A DNA stretch of 11,091 nucleotides from Candidatus Dadabacteria bacterium RIFCSPHIGHO2_12_FULL_53_21 (GTDB taxonomy: Bacteria > Desulfobacterota_D > UBA1144 > Nemesobacterales > UBA2774), in NCBI GenBank assembly GCA_001775255.1, contig MFCJ01000045.1:1-11091 (forward strand), read 5' to 3'. The notes under the pieces are model-generated. The model searched no databases. It was not told where the DNA came from and was given only the letters and a program-made list of their open reading frames with translations. Position 1 is the first letter of the stretch, and the number at the start of each line of letters is the position of its first letter. Below, piece after piece: positions 1 through 6,840 of the stretch. Both the position numbers and the translations under genes were made by a program.

Positions 1-18
1 TCTTAACGCAAATTCTGT

Positions 19-75
19 AATGTCGGGGGAAAGACCAAAGCAAAAGATAGATTTCTCGCGTAGCTCGAAATGACA
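19..75. repeat. Dispersed intergenic repeat, copy A
   Basis: The 19-base string AAAGCAAAAGATAGATTTC at 37-55 recurs exactly at 4473-4491. The preceding AATGTCGG (19-26) followed by a purine run and AAGAC also recurs at 4413-4428. The right end reads as a TGTCATTTCGAG-type palindromic repeat terminus when reverse-complemented (ending near 75). This is a non-coding dispersed repeat; the exact boundaries are a guess. Confidence 0.6.
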
Positions 76-89
76 AATCATTTAAAAAA

Positions 90-122
90 CCGTTCGTACT
101 GAGCCCGTCGAAGTATGAACGG
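90..122. repeat. Small palindromic dispersed repeat
   Basis: CCGTTCGTACT (90-100) and AGTATGAACGG (112-122) form an 11-bp stem with one wobble or mismatch, around a loop containing GAGCCCGTCGA. TGAGCCCGTCGAAG (100-113) recurs with one change at 10628-10641. There is no T-run, so it does not look like a terminator. The rest of 1-207 shows no gene. Confidence 0.6.
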
Positions 123-207
123 ATTGGGCTCGGTTGCTGGTTTAAGCGGAAGAGGTAGGATAGGATCGTAGAACACACAATGTGTGTGTGCCCGCAGCCA
201 ATTCTGT

Positions 208-732
208 TCAAATCCCGAGCTTTTTCATGATTTCTGAAGCGGCTTCTTCCGGCGTGAGGTTTTCGGTGTCGATCGTTATGTCGGCGGTTTCATAAAATGG
301 GGCGCGCTTTTGGAGAAGCTCGTCCGCCGCATTGAAGGGGTCGTCCACGTTCAGAAGGGGGCGCGTCTTACTGTGCCTGACCCTTTCCCATATCACGCTC
401 ATGGGGGCTTTAAGGTAAATTGTGACCCCGCCCTTTTTCATCGCGCGGAGATTCTCTTCCCGCACCACGGCGCCGCCTCCCGTGGCAATCACCTGTTTTT
501 CCTTTCCGGCGAGCGAACCGAGCGTCTCCGATTCCAGGTCTCTAAAACGGAGCTCCCCGTGGCTCGAGAATATTTCGGATACGGTCTTCCCGGCCTTCGT
601 CTCTATCACCTTGTCGGCGTCGCAGTACCGGTAGCCGAGCTTCCGTGCGAGTATCCTGCCGACGGTCGTCTTGCCCGCACCCATGAAGCCGACGAGAAAG
701 ATGTTTTTCAATTTTTTCCGTTCGGGAGTCAT
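208..732 (-). CDS. aroK: Shikimate kinase
   Basis: This enzyme phosphorylates shikimate with ATP to shikimate 3-phosphate, the fifth step of the cytosolic chorismate pathway. From the chosen start, the P-loop GFMGAGKTT lies at residues 15-23, the DAD shikimate/Mg site at 38-40, GELRFRDLE carries the substrate arginine, ATGGGAV follows, and RPLL lies in the lid. The 174 residues from ATG 732 match the usual length of about 170. An upstream in-frame ATG at 789 has a better Shine-Dalgarno (AGGA), but it would add 19 unusual residues and overlap ribE by 47 nt, so the true start is open. The gene is last in the lspA-ribE-aroK cluster, 10 nt after the ribE stop. No convincing terminator follows it. 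Confidence 0.95.
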   Translation of the reverse strand: MTPERKKLKNIFLVGFMGAGKTTVGRILARKLGYRYCDADKVIETKAGKTVSEIFSSHGELRFRDLESETLGSLAGKEKQVIATGGGAVVREENLRAMKKGGVTIYLKAPMSVIWERVRHSKTRPLLNVDDPFNAADELLQKRAPFYETADITIDTENLTPEEAASEIMKKLGI

Positions 733-742
733 CTGAGGATTT

Positions 743-1354
743 CTAGGCCGCGTCTTCGTCTCTTTGGCCCGTGATGAATTTTTCCACATATTTTCCTATG
801 ATATCGCACTCTATGTTGACGGGTTTCCCGGCCCTGAGCGCTCCGAAAGTGGTTTCGGCGAGCGTGTAGGGGATGATGTTCACCGTGAATTCGCCGCCTT
901 CGACGGTGTTTACGGTGAGGCTCACCCCGTCTATGGCGACCGAGCCCTTCTCGACTATGTATTTCATGATCTCAGCCGGGGCCGTGAACCTGAATTCTAC
1001 GGAGGCGCCCCGCTTCTTTTTCGATTTCACCCTGCCGACCCCGTCCACGTGACCGCTCACCATGTGCCCGCCCATCCTGTCCCCCGCCCTGAGAGAGCGT
1101 TCGAGGTTAACCGTGCTCCCCGCCCTGAGCTTCCCGAGGCTCGTCCTCGAAAGTGTCTCTCGCGACGCGTCGACCGTAAAGGTCTCGCCTTCGAGCGAGG
1201 TTACGGTCAGGCATGCGCCGTTCACCGCTATGCTCTCGCCCTTTACTACTTCGCCGATGTCGATCCTGTTTACACGGAACGTCAGTGTCGACTCCTTCGA
1301 GCGGCGTTTTATCCCCGTGACCGTCCCTCTGTCCTCTACTATCCCCGTGAACAT
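743..1354 (-). CDS. ribE: Riboflavin synthase, alpha chain
   Basis: This enzyme dismutates two 6,7-dimethyl-8-ribityllumazine molecules into riboflavin and the pyrimidinedione precursor; the family acts as a cytosolic homotrimer. The protein begins with the signature MFTGIVE and has two lumazine-binding barrel repeats: SIAVNGACLTV near residues 41-51 and SVAIDGVSLTV near 138-148. GGHMVSGHVDG (95-105) bridges the two halves. At 203 residues it is full length. The ATG at 1354 is preceded by an AGG-rich sequence and lies 2 nt from the lspA stop, so the two genes are probably translationally coupled. No other rib genes and no FMN riboswitch are visible nearby; placement behind lspA makes dedicated flavin control unlikely here. 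Confidence 0.96.
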   Translation of the reverse strand: MFTGIVEDRGTVTGIKRRSKESTLTFRVNRIDIGEVVKGESIAVNGACLTVTSLEGETFTVDASRETLSRTSLGKLRAGSTVNLERSLRAGDRMGGHMVSGHVDGVGRVKSKKKRGASVEFRFTAPAEIMKYIVEKGSVAIDGVSLTVNTVEGGEFTVNIIPYTLAETTFGALRAGKPVNIECDIIGKYVEKFITGQRDEDAA

Positions 1355-1356
1355 GC

Positions 1357-1842
1357 CTACCTGCCCCGTTTAAGGATGAATGTGTCGAAAAGTATGAGTA
1401 CGACGCCTATGGTGATTGCCGAATCCGAGAGGTTGAACGGCGGCCAGTGGAGGGCCGGGTTCCCGAACCAGTGGAAGTCTATGAAGTCCGTCACGTACCG
1501 GAGCTTGAACCTGTCAATCGAATTGCCTATCGCCCCGCCCAGTATCAGCGAGAGCGAGAAGACGAGCAGCCCGTCGTTCTTCCCGGTCTTCGAGAGGAAG
1601 TATATGATAACTACTACCGCCGCGGCGAGCACCGCTATGAAGAGCGGGAGCCTCAGGGACTCCGGCATTTCACGGAAGATGCCGAATGCCGCCCCTGGGT
1701 TCCTGATGTGTGTGATGTCGAGGAAAGGGAGTGCGTTTATCTTTCCGTATAGTGGCACGTACTTGACCACGAGCCACTTGGATGCCTGGTCGATTATGAC
1801 TACGAGCGCGGCGATTATTGCGGCGGTTCTGTATGTCTTCAT
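1357..1842 (-). CDS. lspA: Lipoprotein signal peptidase (signal peptidase II)
   Basis: This inner-membrane aspartic protease removes the signal peptide from diacylglyceryl-modified prolipoproteins. The 161 residues show four hydrophobic segments (roughly 6-27, 64-84, 92-110, 140-155) and the family motifs: DQASKW (18-23), NPGAAFG (48-54), GGAIGNSIDR (102-111), then VTDFID and FNLSDS, which carry the two catalytic aspartates. Its length is normal. The start at ATG 1842 has a weak Shine-Dalgarno, but a good sigma70-like promoter sits just upstream. The gene leads the lspA-ribE-aroK cluster and lies 33 nt after the TPR/peptidase gene on the same strand, so it may also receive read-through transcription. 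Confidence 0.96.
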   Translation of the reverse strand: MKTYRTAAIIAALVVIIDQASKWLVVKYVPLYGKINALPFLDITHIRNPGAAFGIFREMPESLRLPLFIAVLAAAVVVIIYFLSKTGKNDGLLVFSLSLILGGAIGNSIDRFKLRYVTDFIDFHWFGNPALHWPPFNLSDSAITIGVVLILFDTFILKRGR

Positions 1843-1856
1843 TTTCGGAAGCTAAG

Positions 1857-1884
1857 ATTATATAGGATTAGCAGATTACTTCAA
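1857..1884 (-). promoter_or_regulatory. Candidate sigma70 promoter for lspA-ribE-aroK
   Basis: On the minus strand a -35-like TTGAAG (1884-1879), a 16-nt spacer and a perfect TATAAT (1862-1857) precede lspA. The start site would fall near 1850, giving a very short leader. The -35 overlaps the end of the upstream gene. Confidence 0.5.
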
Positions 1885-4110
1885 CCGGTTCTTGCCGGCC
1901 CACCCGGCCCTTTCGATGAAATCGAGTGCGTATTTTCTCGATTCCGCGTCCCCGTCGGATGCGATGCGGCTCCATATGACGGCGGATTCGTCATACCTCC
2001 CCGTCGCGAAAAGTGAGATGCCGAGCAGTCGCCGGTTCTCCCGCGCGATCTCCTCCGTCGGGAGGCCCAGGTATTCGGCCGTGGACAGATACGGGATCGC
2101 CCTCTCGAATTCGCCCGAGTTGAAAAGCAGCCTGCCCATGAGGTAATAGGGCGGGGCGTAATCGGGTGAATCCAGTATCGACTCCGTGAGCGAGACCGCC
2201 TGAAGGGTCCTGTCCCTCGTCGAGAAAAACTCCCTCACACTTTCGGCGGGCGGCCCTCCCTCCCCGGCCGCCGACAGCTTTATGTCCATCTCCCTCTTGA
2301 GGTCTTGAGATAGCGGTTCCCCGCGCAGTGAACTGAATATGCCGGCCGCGGCTTCCGTATCGCCCTTCTGCCAGAGCGCGTTCCCCCTGATGTTTTCGAG
2401 GACTGCCCTGTCCGCTTCCGTCATGGCGCCTGATCCCCCCGCTATTCCCGCGGCCCCCTCGTAGTCGCCCTCGTAGTAGCTCGAGTATGCAAGCCCGATC
2501 AGCAGGACCGGGTCGTTTCCGTCGTATTCGAGCGCTTCCGTGAAAGACTCGCGCGCCTTCAGGAAATTATCGTTTCCGTAATACTCGTACCCCTCCGCCT
2601 TGAGAGCGCCGACCCTCCTCGGGCACGAGGCGGTAAAGATGCTCGGCGCGCCGAACCTTGCCTTCGCGAGCTCGTTTATATCCCCGGGCGTGTCCACCCC
2701 TTCGAGAAACTTTTTCCAGTCGGCGGCGAGCCCGGGGAGGTCCTTGCCGTAGATAGAAAAATCCCCCGTCCTGTACACGGTCTTGAATTTCTCTATGCCG
2801 TAGGTGTCTATAAGGTATCTGGTAAAGGAGCCCATGAGGGTGTAGCTGAGCCCCGGGGGGGCGTACCAGAACCCGAACCCGGTTATGTCCCCGATATCTG
2901 GGGCCATGCCGTTCCGGATTATCGCCTTCGACCACTGGTGAGGGTCGTAGCCGTCCCCGCCCCAGTCGGCCGCTACCGCGAGCCCTTCGAGGAGCCCGAC
3001 CTCGGGGCTCATACGGAGGACCTTCGTCCCGAAATCCCCGGCCATCACGTGCGTGAGCTCGTGTTTGAGTATCGGGTCGGGGAATGCGCCGTAAACGAGG
3101 TGTATCTCCCTATGTATAGGGTTCGCTATGGTGGTGTCGCCCGCCCCGACCACCCTCTTGCGCGTTTCCGTATCGGGATATATGTATGAGCGTATCTTCA
3201 CCTGAGTGTCGAGACCGAGAAACTCGCTCAGCTCCTCGTATCTCCACTCGTGGTCCCCGGCGATGAGCTCGATGTGCTTCGCCTCGGGAGACGAGGGGTC
3301 GTAGTAAATGACGAAGTTGTCCGTCTCGATGGACGCGGGGAGAATCTTCTCCGTTATGTATTCCCTGTCGTAGCTTATACCGAGCTCGTTCTCGTATGAG
3401 TAAGCCGTGACGAGGGCCGCGCCTATGGCAATTAGCTTCAGGAAGTCCCATGCGCCGACCCGCCTGTAGCTGAGCCCGTTCGCCAGATGGAGCAGCGCCA
3501 GGAAGAGTATTCCCCACAGCGCGGTCACGAGCCTGTAGACGAGGAGCGAGTCCGTGACGGGTATCGCCTCGTCGTATATAGGGCCGGGGAAGAATCCGTA
3601 GAGCGGGTTGTATACGAAAAGGGAAGGCTCTCTGTATAGCTCTAGGAGCGAATACGCGAATATGCCGATAAGCATCAGGGCCCCCGCGATGAACCCCCTC
3701 CGTCGCATGACGTAACCCGTCAGGAGTCCGAGGGAAGACGAAAAGAATACGCTCACGACGGGTATCAGGAGGAAGAACACAGTCCCCTCCCTTATAAAGC
3801 AGTCCCCCTTGAGGAGAGAGCCAAGGAGGCCTATCAGGTAAACGACCGCGAGGAAAAAGAAGTTGACGAGCAATATGGACGATACCCTGTCCGAGATCCG
3901 CTTCCCCGCCGAGTGGGATTTGTTGTCGCCCGCAATGAGCTCCGCCGATACGAATACCGATACGAAGGAGAGGACGAAACCCATGACTGCCGAGTACTCG
4001 AAACCGAGCGCGCCCGCAAGTGGAACGAACAGGAGCGCGATCGATATCAGGGCCGTCAAAGCGAGGGGTATTAAAACAGTCGTGGAGAATAGCATTCGCT
4101 CGAAATTCAT
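1876..4110 (-). CDS. Multi-pass membrane protein with peptidase MA-like zinc site and TPR repeats
   Basis: This 744-residue protein has three parts. Residues 1-240 hold about seven hydrophobic segments (near 10-32, 39-60, 78-100, 110-132, 138-156, 190-210, 222-238). Residues about 255-480 form a gluzincin-type peptidase MA-like domain: KHELTHVMAG gives the HExxH zinc site at 350-354, and LLEGLA about 20 residues later supplies a likely third ligand, E375. Residues about 505-740 are TPR-like helical repeats (for example GYEYYGNDNFLKARESFTEA and YLMGRLLFNSGEFERAIPYL). The start ATG is preceded by AGGGAG with a 4-nt gap. The likely role is an inner-membrane-anchored metalloprotease or scaffold acting outside the cytosol. 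Its substrate cannot be told from the sequence. Confidence 0.85.
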   Translation of the reverse strand: MNFERMLFSTTVLIPLALTALISIALLFVPLAGALGFEYSAVMGFVLSFVSVFVSAELIAGDNKSHSAGKRISDRVSSILLVNFFFLAVVYLIGLLGSLLKGDCFIREGTVFFLLIPVVSVFFSSSLGLLTGYVMRRRGFIAGALMLIGIFAYSLLELYREPSLFVYNPLYGFFPGPIYDEAIPVTDSLLVYRLVTALWGILFLALLHLANGLSYRRVGAWDFLKLIAIGAALVTAYSYENELGISYDREYITEKILPASIETDNFVIYYDPSSPEAKHIELIAGDHEWRYEELSEFLGLDTQVKIRSYIYPDTETRKRVVGAGDTTIANPIHREIHLVYGAFPDPILKHELTHVMAGDFGTKVLRMSPEVGLLEGLAVAADWGGDGYDPHQWSKAIIRNGMAPDIGDITGFGFWYAPPGLSYTLMGSFTRYLIDTYGIEKFKTVYRTGDFSIYGKDLPGLAADWKKFLEGVDTPGDINELAKARFGAPSIFTASCPRRVGALKAEGYEYYGNDNFLKARESFTEALEYDGNDPVLLIGLAYSSYYEGDYEGAAGIAGGSGAMTEADRAVLENIRGNALWQKGDTEAAAGIFSSLRGEPLSQDLKREMDIKLSAAGEGGPPAESVREFFSTRDRTLQAVSLTESILDSPDYAPPYYLMGRLLFNSGEFERAIPYLSTAEYLGLPTEEIARENRRLLGISLFATGRYDESAVIWSRIASDGDAESRKYALDFIERAGWAGKNRLK

Positions 4111-4241
4111 TTTGCTCCCTTGAGGCTCTCTTTAATGAATTTGTATCCTGGCTGACTATATTTTACATCAGGTTGGGGGGAAGGGGGGCATGAACGTGCC
4201 GGATGGGTGAATTCAAGTGCGGGAGAAGCATTACTCTTTTT

Positions 4242-4272
4242 TGTCATTCCCGAAGCATCAATCGGGAATCTA
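4242..4272 (+). repeat. TGTCATNCCCGAA palindrome, copy 1
   Basis: The pattern is TGTCATTCCCGAA, six to seven variable bases, then ATCGGGAATCT. A second copy in the opposite orientation lies at 10772-10802. It is a typical dispersed intergenic palindrome. Confidence 0.65.
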
Positions 4273-4513
4273 GTCTTTTCCTTTTTTTAATTCCCTCTCC
4301 CTTGAGGGGAGAGGGTGTGGGTGAGGGTGATAATCCATTCAGAACCATTCCCCGGAATCCTTTCCGACACTCCAACAAACGCAGCACGTATACACCCTTG
4401 CAGAGCTGTCGGAATGTCGGAAAAAGACAAATCCTCCCTCACCCTCCTTTACAAAGGAGGGAATTAAAGGAAAAAGCAAAAGATAGATTTCACCCCTGCT
4501 GCGAGCGGGTCAT
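4242..4513. mobile_element. MITE-like composite palindromic element
   Basis: This interval holds no gene but shows nested inverted repeats: TGTCATTCCCGA with ATCGGGAATCT (4242-4271), a perfect 9-bp hairpin CCCTCTCCC/GGGAGAGGG (4293-4315), TTTCCGACA (4361-4369) facing TGTCGGAAA (4415-4423), and a perfect CCCTCCTTT/AAAGGAGGG hairpin (4442-4461). The arm near 4275-4298 is roughly the inverse of 4456-4477. The right end carries the repeat string shared with 37-55. No transposase is encoded. The right boundary near the corA stop codon is inferred. The rest of 4111-4241 holds only the leader of the upstream-transcribed gene, and I see nothing else in it. Confidence 0.55.
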
Positions 4514-5475
4514 TTAAACCAGCCGCGGCGGTAGAAGTAATAAACCATCGAGAATCCGACTAACAGCATTAAGCCCAGCGCGGCGTGGTATCCGAATTCC
4601 CATTGAGTGGTGGGAATATACTCAAAGTTCATACCGTAGATACCGGCTACGAGGTTAAGGGGCAGGAATATCGCCGCTACTATAGTCAGCACCTTGAGCC
4701 TGTTATTCGTTCTCTCCTGGAGCATGAGCTCATAGTGTTTGTGTATGTCCTCGAGCCTGTTCTCATATCTGCTCAGGAACCTGAACCCGTTGCGGACCTC
4801 GTCCTCCAGGTTGTTGAAGTTCCTCCGCTGCTTGCCGATATCGAAAGCCACCCCTTCGTATATCTGTATGGTATTGATGCAGTAGAGCTGGTCCTCGATC
4901 ATGATATTTATACGCCCGATGTTCTTTTTTAAATGAAGGATGGTCTTCACGTCGATCGAGTTCTGCCCCTTGATGACCCTGTTGCTGAGCTTTGTGATCT
5001 TCTCCCTCTGATCCATGTAGAGGTAGTGATTTTTTTCCACCAGCTCCGCCATCAGGTTGAACAGGAGGGACGCAATCGTGGCCCTTTGCAGGTGCAGGTG
5101 TTTGCACAGGTCCTGGGACAGTTTATTCAATACCTCGATCTCATGGTCGTGTATCGTAACCAGGAGAGAAGGCATGCAGAGGAAGGATATGTATTCGTGA
5201 TCGAATGCGACCGTGTCCCTGATTATCGGGAATTCGAAGTAGAGCTCTTTCTCCGAATGAGCGACGGGGAGGTTGCGCTCCTTCAGTATAAAGTCCTCGA
5301 TTATGGTATCGTCGTGGACGACCGGTCTCAGCAGGCTCCTCAGCTCGTCATCTGCGGGGCTTACGATGTCGATCCATCTGGGCCTGCCGTCTTTTATCCT
5401 CTCCGGGAGAGCGGTGACGGACGTTTCTTCCTCGAGATGCAGGTCGTCGCCTATGATATATGAAGTGATCCTCAA
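4510..5475 (-). CDS. corA: CorA-family magnesium/divalent metal channel
   Basis: This is an inner-membrane homopentameric Mg2+ (and Co2+/Ni2+) channel. The 321 residues comprise a soluble alpha/beta and helical funnel domain, then two C-terminal membrane helices (about 260-279 and 296-314). The signature YGMNF sits between them (GMN near 281-283), and the basic tail YRRGWFK ends the protein. I chose the TTG at 5475: GGGAGG lies 7 nt upstream, and the 321 residues from it match the family (E. coli CorA has 316). The open frame runs 90 codons further, to 5745, but that extension crosses the divergent gene at 5618 and has no family-like sequence. The stop codon touches the palindromic element at 4242-4513. 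Confidence 0.93.
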   Translation of the reverse strand: MRITSYIIGDDLHLEEETSVTALPERIKDGRPRWIDIVSPADDELRSLLRPVVHDDTIIEDFILKERNLPVAHSEKELYFEFPIIRDTVAFDHEYISFLCMPSLLVTIHDHEIEVLNKLSQDLCKHLHLQRATIASLLFNLMAELVEKNHYLYMDQREKITKLSNRVIKGQNSIDVKTILHLKKNIGRINIMIEDQLYCINTIQIYEGVAFDIGKQRRNFNNLEDEVRNGFRFLSRYENRLEDIHKHYELMLQERTNNRLKVLTIVAAIFLPLNLVAGIYGMNFEYIPTTQWEFGYHAALGLMLLVGFSMVYYFYRRGWFK

Positions 5476-5482
5476 ATCCCGG

Positions 5483-5488
5483 CCTCCC
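5483..5488 (-). promoter_or_regulatory. Ribosome binding site setting the corA TTG start
   Basis: GGGAGG on the minus strand, 7 nt before TTG 5475. It is the strongest Shine-Dalgarno near the N-terminus and decides the start. Confidence 0.7.
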
Positions 5489-5617
5489 TGCCGTGGCTCG
5501 ATCCGGCGTGTAAGTGTCAGGTTGCAATATTTCCAAACCCGGCGGTTCCGATTATTCTTAGCATCACGGACAGGGAGTAGTTTAATATCAATTATATGAA
5601 CAGGGAAGGTGCGGGCG

Positions 5618-5968
5618 ATGATATATATCATTATTAAGACTCTGTTAACGGCGGCTGTGATCGTCGGGATATCGGAGCTGGGCAAGAGGCATACGGCTTT
5701 CGCCGCCATGCTCGCCGCGCTGCCGCTGACCTCTCTCCTCGCCATGGTCTGGCTCTATACGGATACGAAAGACCCGGGACGTATCGCGGACCTCTCCGTT
5801 GCTATATTCTGGCTCGTGCTTCCGACGCTCCTCTTCTTCCTGATACTGCCCTGGATGCTGAGGAATAATTACAATTTCTGGCTGTCTATCGCGGTGTCTT
5901 CGGGGGTGATGGTGGTCTTTTATCTCGGGTACGCGGCGTTAGGCAGGAAGCTCGGGCTGCCGCTCTAG
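5618..5968 (+). CDS. DUF3147 family small membrane protein
   Basis: This is a 116-residue, very hydrophobic protein with four predicted membrane helices (about 3-20, 25-46, 60-80, 87-107). The pattern IKTLL..A.IVGISELGKR, then AALPLTSLLAMVWLY and IFWLVLPTLLFF, is what I recognise as the DUF3147 family, whose function is unknown. The ATG at 5618 is preferred because AGGGAAGG (5602-5609) lies 8 nt upstream; a GTG at 5609 in the same frame would sit on top of that site. It is divergent from corA and converges on the sigma factor gene with only 15 nt between the stops. No function can be assigned. Confidence 0.88.
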   Translation: MIYIIIKTLLTAAVIVGISELGKRHTAFAAMLAALPLTSLLAMVWLYTDTKDPGRIADLSVAIFWLVLPTLLFFLILPWMLRNNYNFWLSIAVSSGVMVVFYLGYAALGRKLGLPL

Positions 5969-5983
5969 GCGAGGCGCGGCCTG

Positions 5984-6562
5984 TCAGTACCCGGCGCCTA
6001 TTATCTCGCGGAGCCTCGTCATCCCCGCCCGCATCCAGCTCTTTACAGTGCCGAGCGGCTCGTTCATACGGGCCGATATCTCCGTCTGCGTGAGACCGTG
6101 GAAATAGGCGAGCTCTATCGATTCCCTCTGCTTGGGGGCGAGCTCCGAGAGCGCCTTTTCTATGAGCGCGCGTTTCTCCCTCGTCTCGGTCGTCTCGTCG
6201 GGAGGGTCTATATTTGAGGGGATATCGTCGTGGAGCGCGTCCTGGATGCTTCTCCTCTTCGTATCCGACCGGAGCTTGTCGATAGCGCGGCTCCTCGTAA
6301 GCGTAATGAGCCACGCCGACGGGGTGCCGCGGTCGGGCGTATAGTCGAAGGCCTTGTCCCATATCTGCTTGAATACGTCGATTGTGACCTCGTCTGCTTC
6401 CGGTTTACTCCTCAGGATCTTGAGCGCCAGGCCGTATACCTGGGAGATCATCCTGTCGTAGAGCTTCCCCAGGGCCGACTCGCAGCCGCGCGATATCTTG
6501 CTGATGAGCTCTCTCAGCTCCCTTTCTAAATCGGGTATTCGGGTAGTATCAGCCGAAGGCAT
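5984..6562 (-). CDS. ECF-family RNA polymerase sigma factor (SigK/ECF19-like)
   Basis: This 192-residue alternative sigma factor has only regions 2 and 4. Region 2 spans about 24-100, with EADEVTIDVFKQIWDKA and the DNA-melting/-10 helix GTPSAWLITLTRSRAIDKLR. Region 4 spans about 130-186, with LAYFHGLTQTEIS and the recognition helix EPLGTVKSWMRAGMTRLRE. The YFxGLTxxEI and PLGTVKS pattern is typical of SigK/SigL-like ECF factors held by RskA-type membrane anti-sigma factors. An RskA-like gene lies divergently 278 nt away and is its likely partner. The start ATG 6562 has a GGACGGACGA stretch upstream as a weak ribosome site. Its regulon and signal are not visible. Confidence 0.93.
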   Translation of the reverse strand: MPSADTTRIPDLERELRELISKISRGCESALGKLYDRMISQVYGLALKILRSKPEADEVTIDVFKQIWDKAFDYTPDRGTPSAWLITLTRSRAIDKLRSDTKRRSIQDALHDDIPSNIDPPDETTETREKRALIEKALSELAPKQRESIELAYFHGLTQTEISARMNEPLGTVKSWMRAGMTRLREIIGAGY

Positions 6563-6630
6563 TGTCGTCCGTCCGCGTCTTTATTGATACACTAAGGATA
6601 AATCCGATTCGATTAATTAGGTCCAGTGAC

Positions 6631-6646
6631 TATAACATATTTCGGC
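6631..6646. repeat. Duplicated AT-rich motif in sigma/anti-sigma intergenic region, copy 1
   Basis: TATAACATATTTCGGC here and TATAATATATTACGGC at 6720-6735 match at 14 of 16 positions, 89 bp apart. They lie between the divergent sigma and anti-sigma genes and could be operators or promoter cores. Confidence 0.4.
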
Positions 6647-6719
6647 GCGAGGTATTTATAGTATTATTTTTCTGAGGCTCCGCCGCGGGGGCCGTTATCC
6701 CGTGAGGGCTTTAAGCGGT

Positions 6720-6735
6720 TATAATATATTACGGC
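6720..6735. repeat. Duplicated AT-rich motif, copy 2
   Basis: Second copy of the 16-bp motif described at 6631-6646. It contains a perfect TATAAT (6720-6725, plus strand), but no good -35 was found at the right distance. Confidence 0.4.
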
Positions 6736-6741
6736 CGGATA

Positions 6742-6765
6742 AACCGAAAATCGTTTGTCCCCGTA
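6742..6765 (+). promoter_or_regulatory. Possible ECF-type promoter for the anti-sigma gene
   Basis: AACC (6742-6745), a 16-nt spacer and CGTA (6762-6765) resemble ECF -35/-10 cores upstream of the anti-sigma start. If real, the sigma factor would drive its own inhibitor. The motif is short and could occur by chance. Confidence 0.25.
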
Positions 6766-6840
6766 TATTTATTTGGGCGGCAGCCTAATTTGTATTTTAC
6801 GGCGATAAACTGTTAAAATTCGGGTAAGACCTTTAATTCT

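Noticed and set aside
171..188. ACACAC/GTGTGT hairpin downstream of aroK as a terminator.
   Set aside because: The stem is short and AT-rich, and no U-run follows on the minus strand; probably a dinucleotide repeat.
764..1855. A long plus-strand open frame of about 360 codons opposite ribE and lspA.
   Set aside because: It is antisense to two certain genes, its composition mirrors their codon bias, and it shows no recognisable domain.
4293..4315. Perfect 9-bp hairpin as a terminator.
   Set aside because: No T-run follows on either strand in the right place; it fits better as part of the palindromic element.
5476..5745. N-terminal extension of the corA frame to an ATG at 5745.
   Set aside because: It overlaps the divergent DUF3147 gene, lacks CorA-like sequence and has a weaker start context than TTG 5475.
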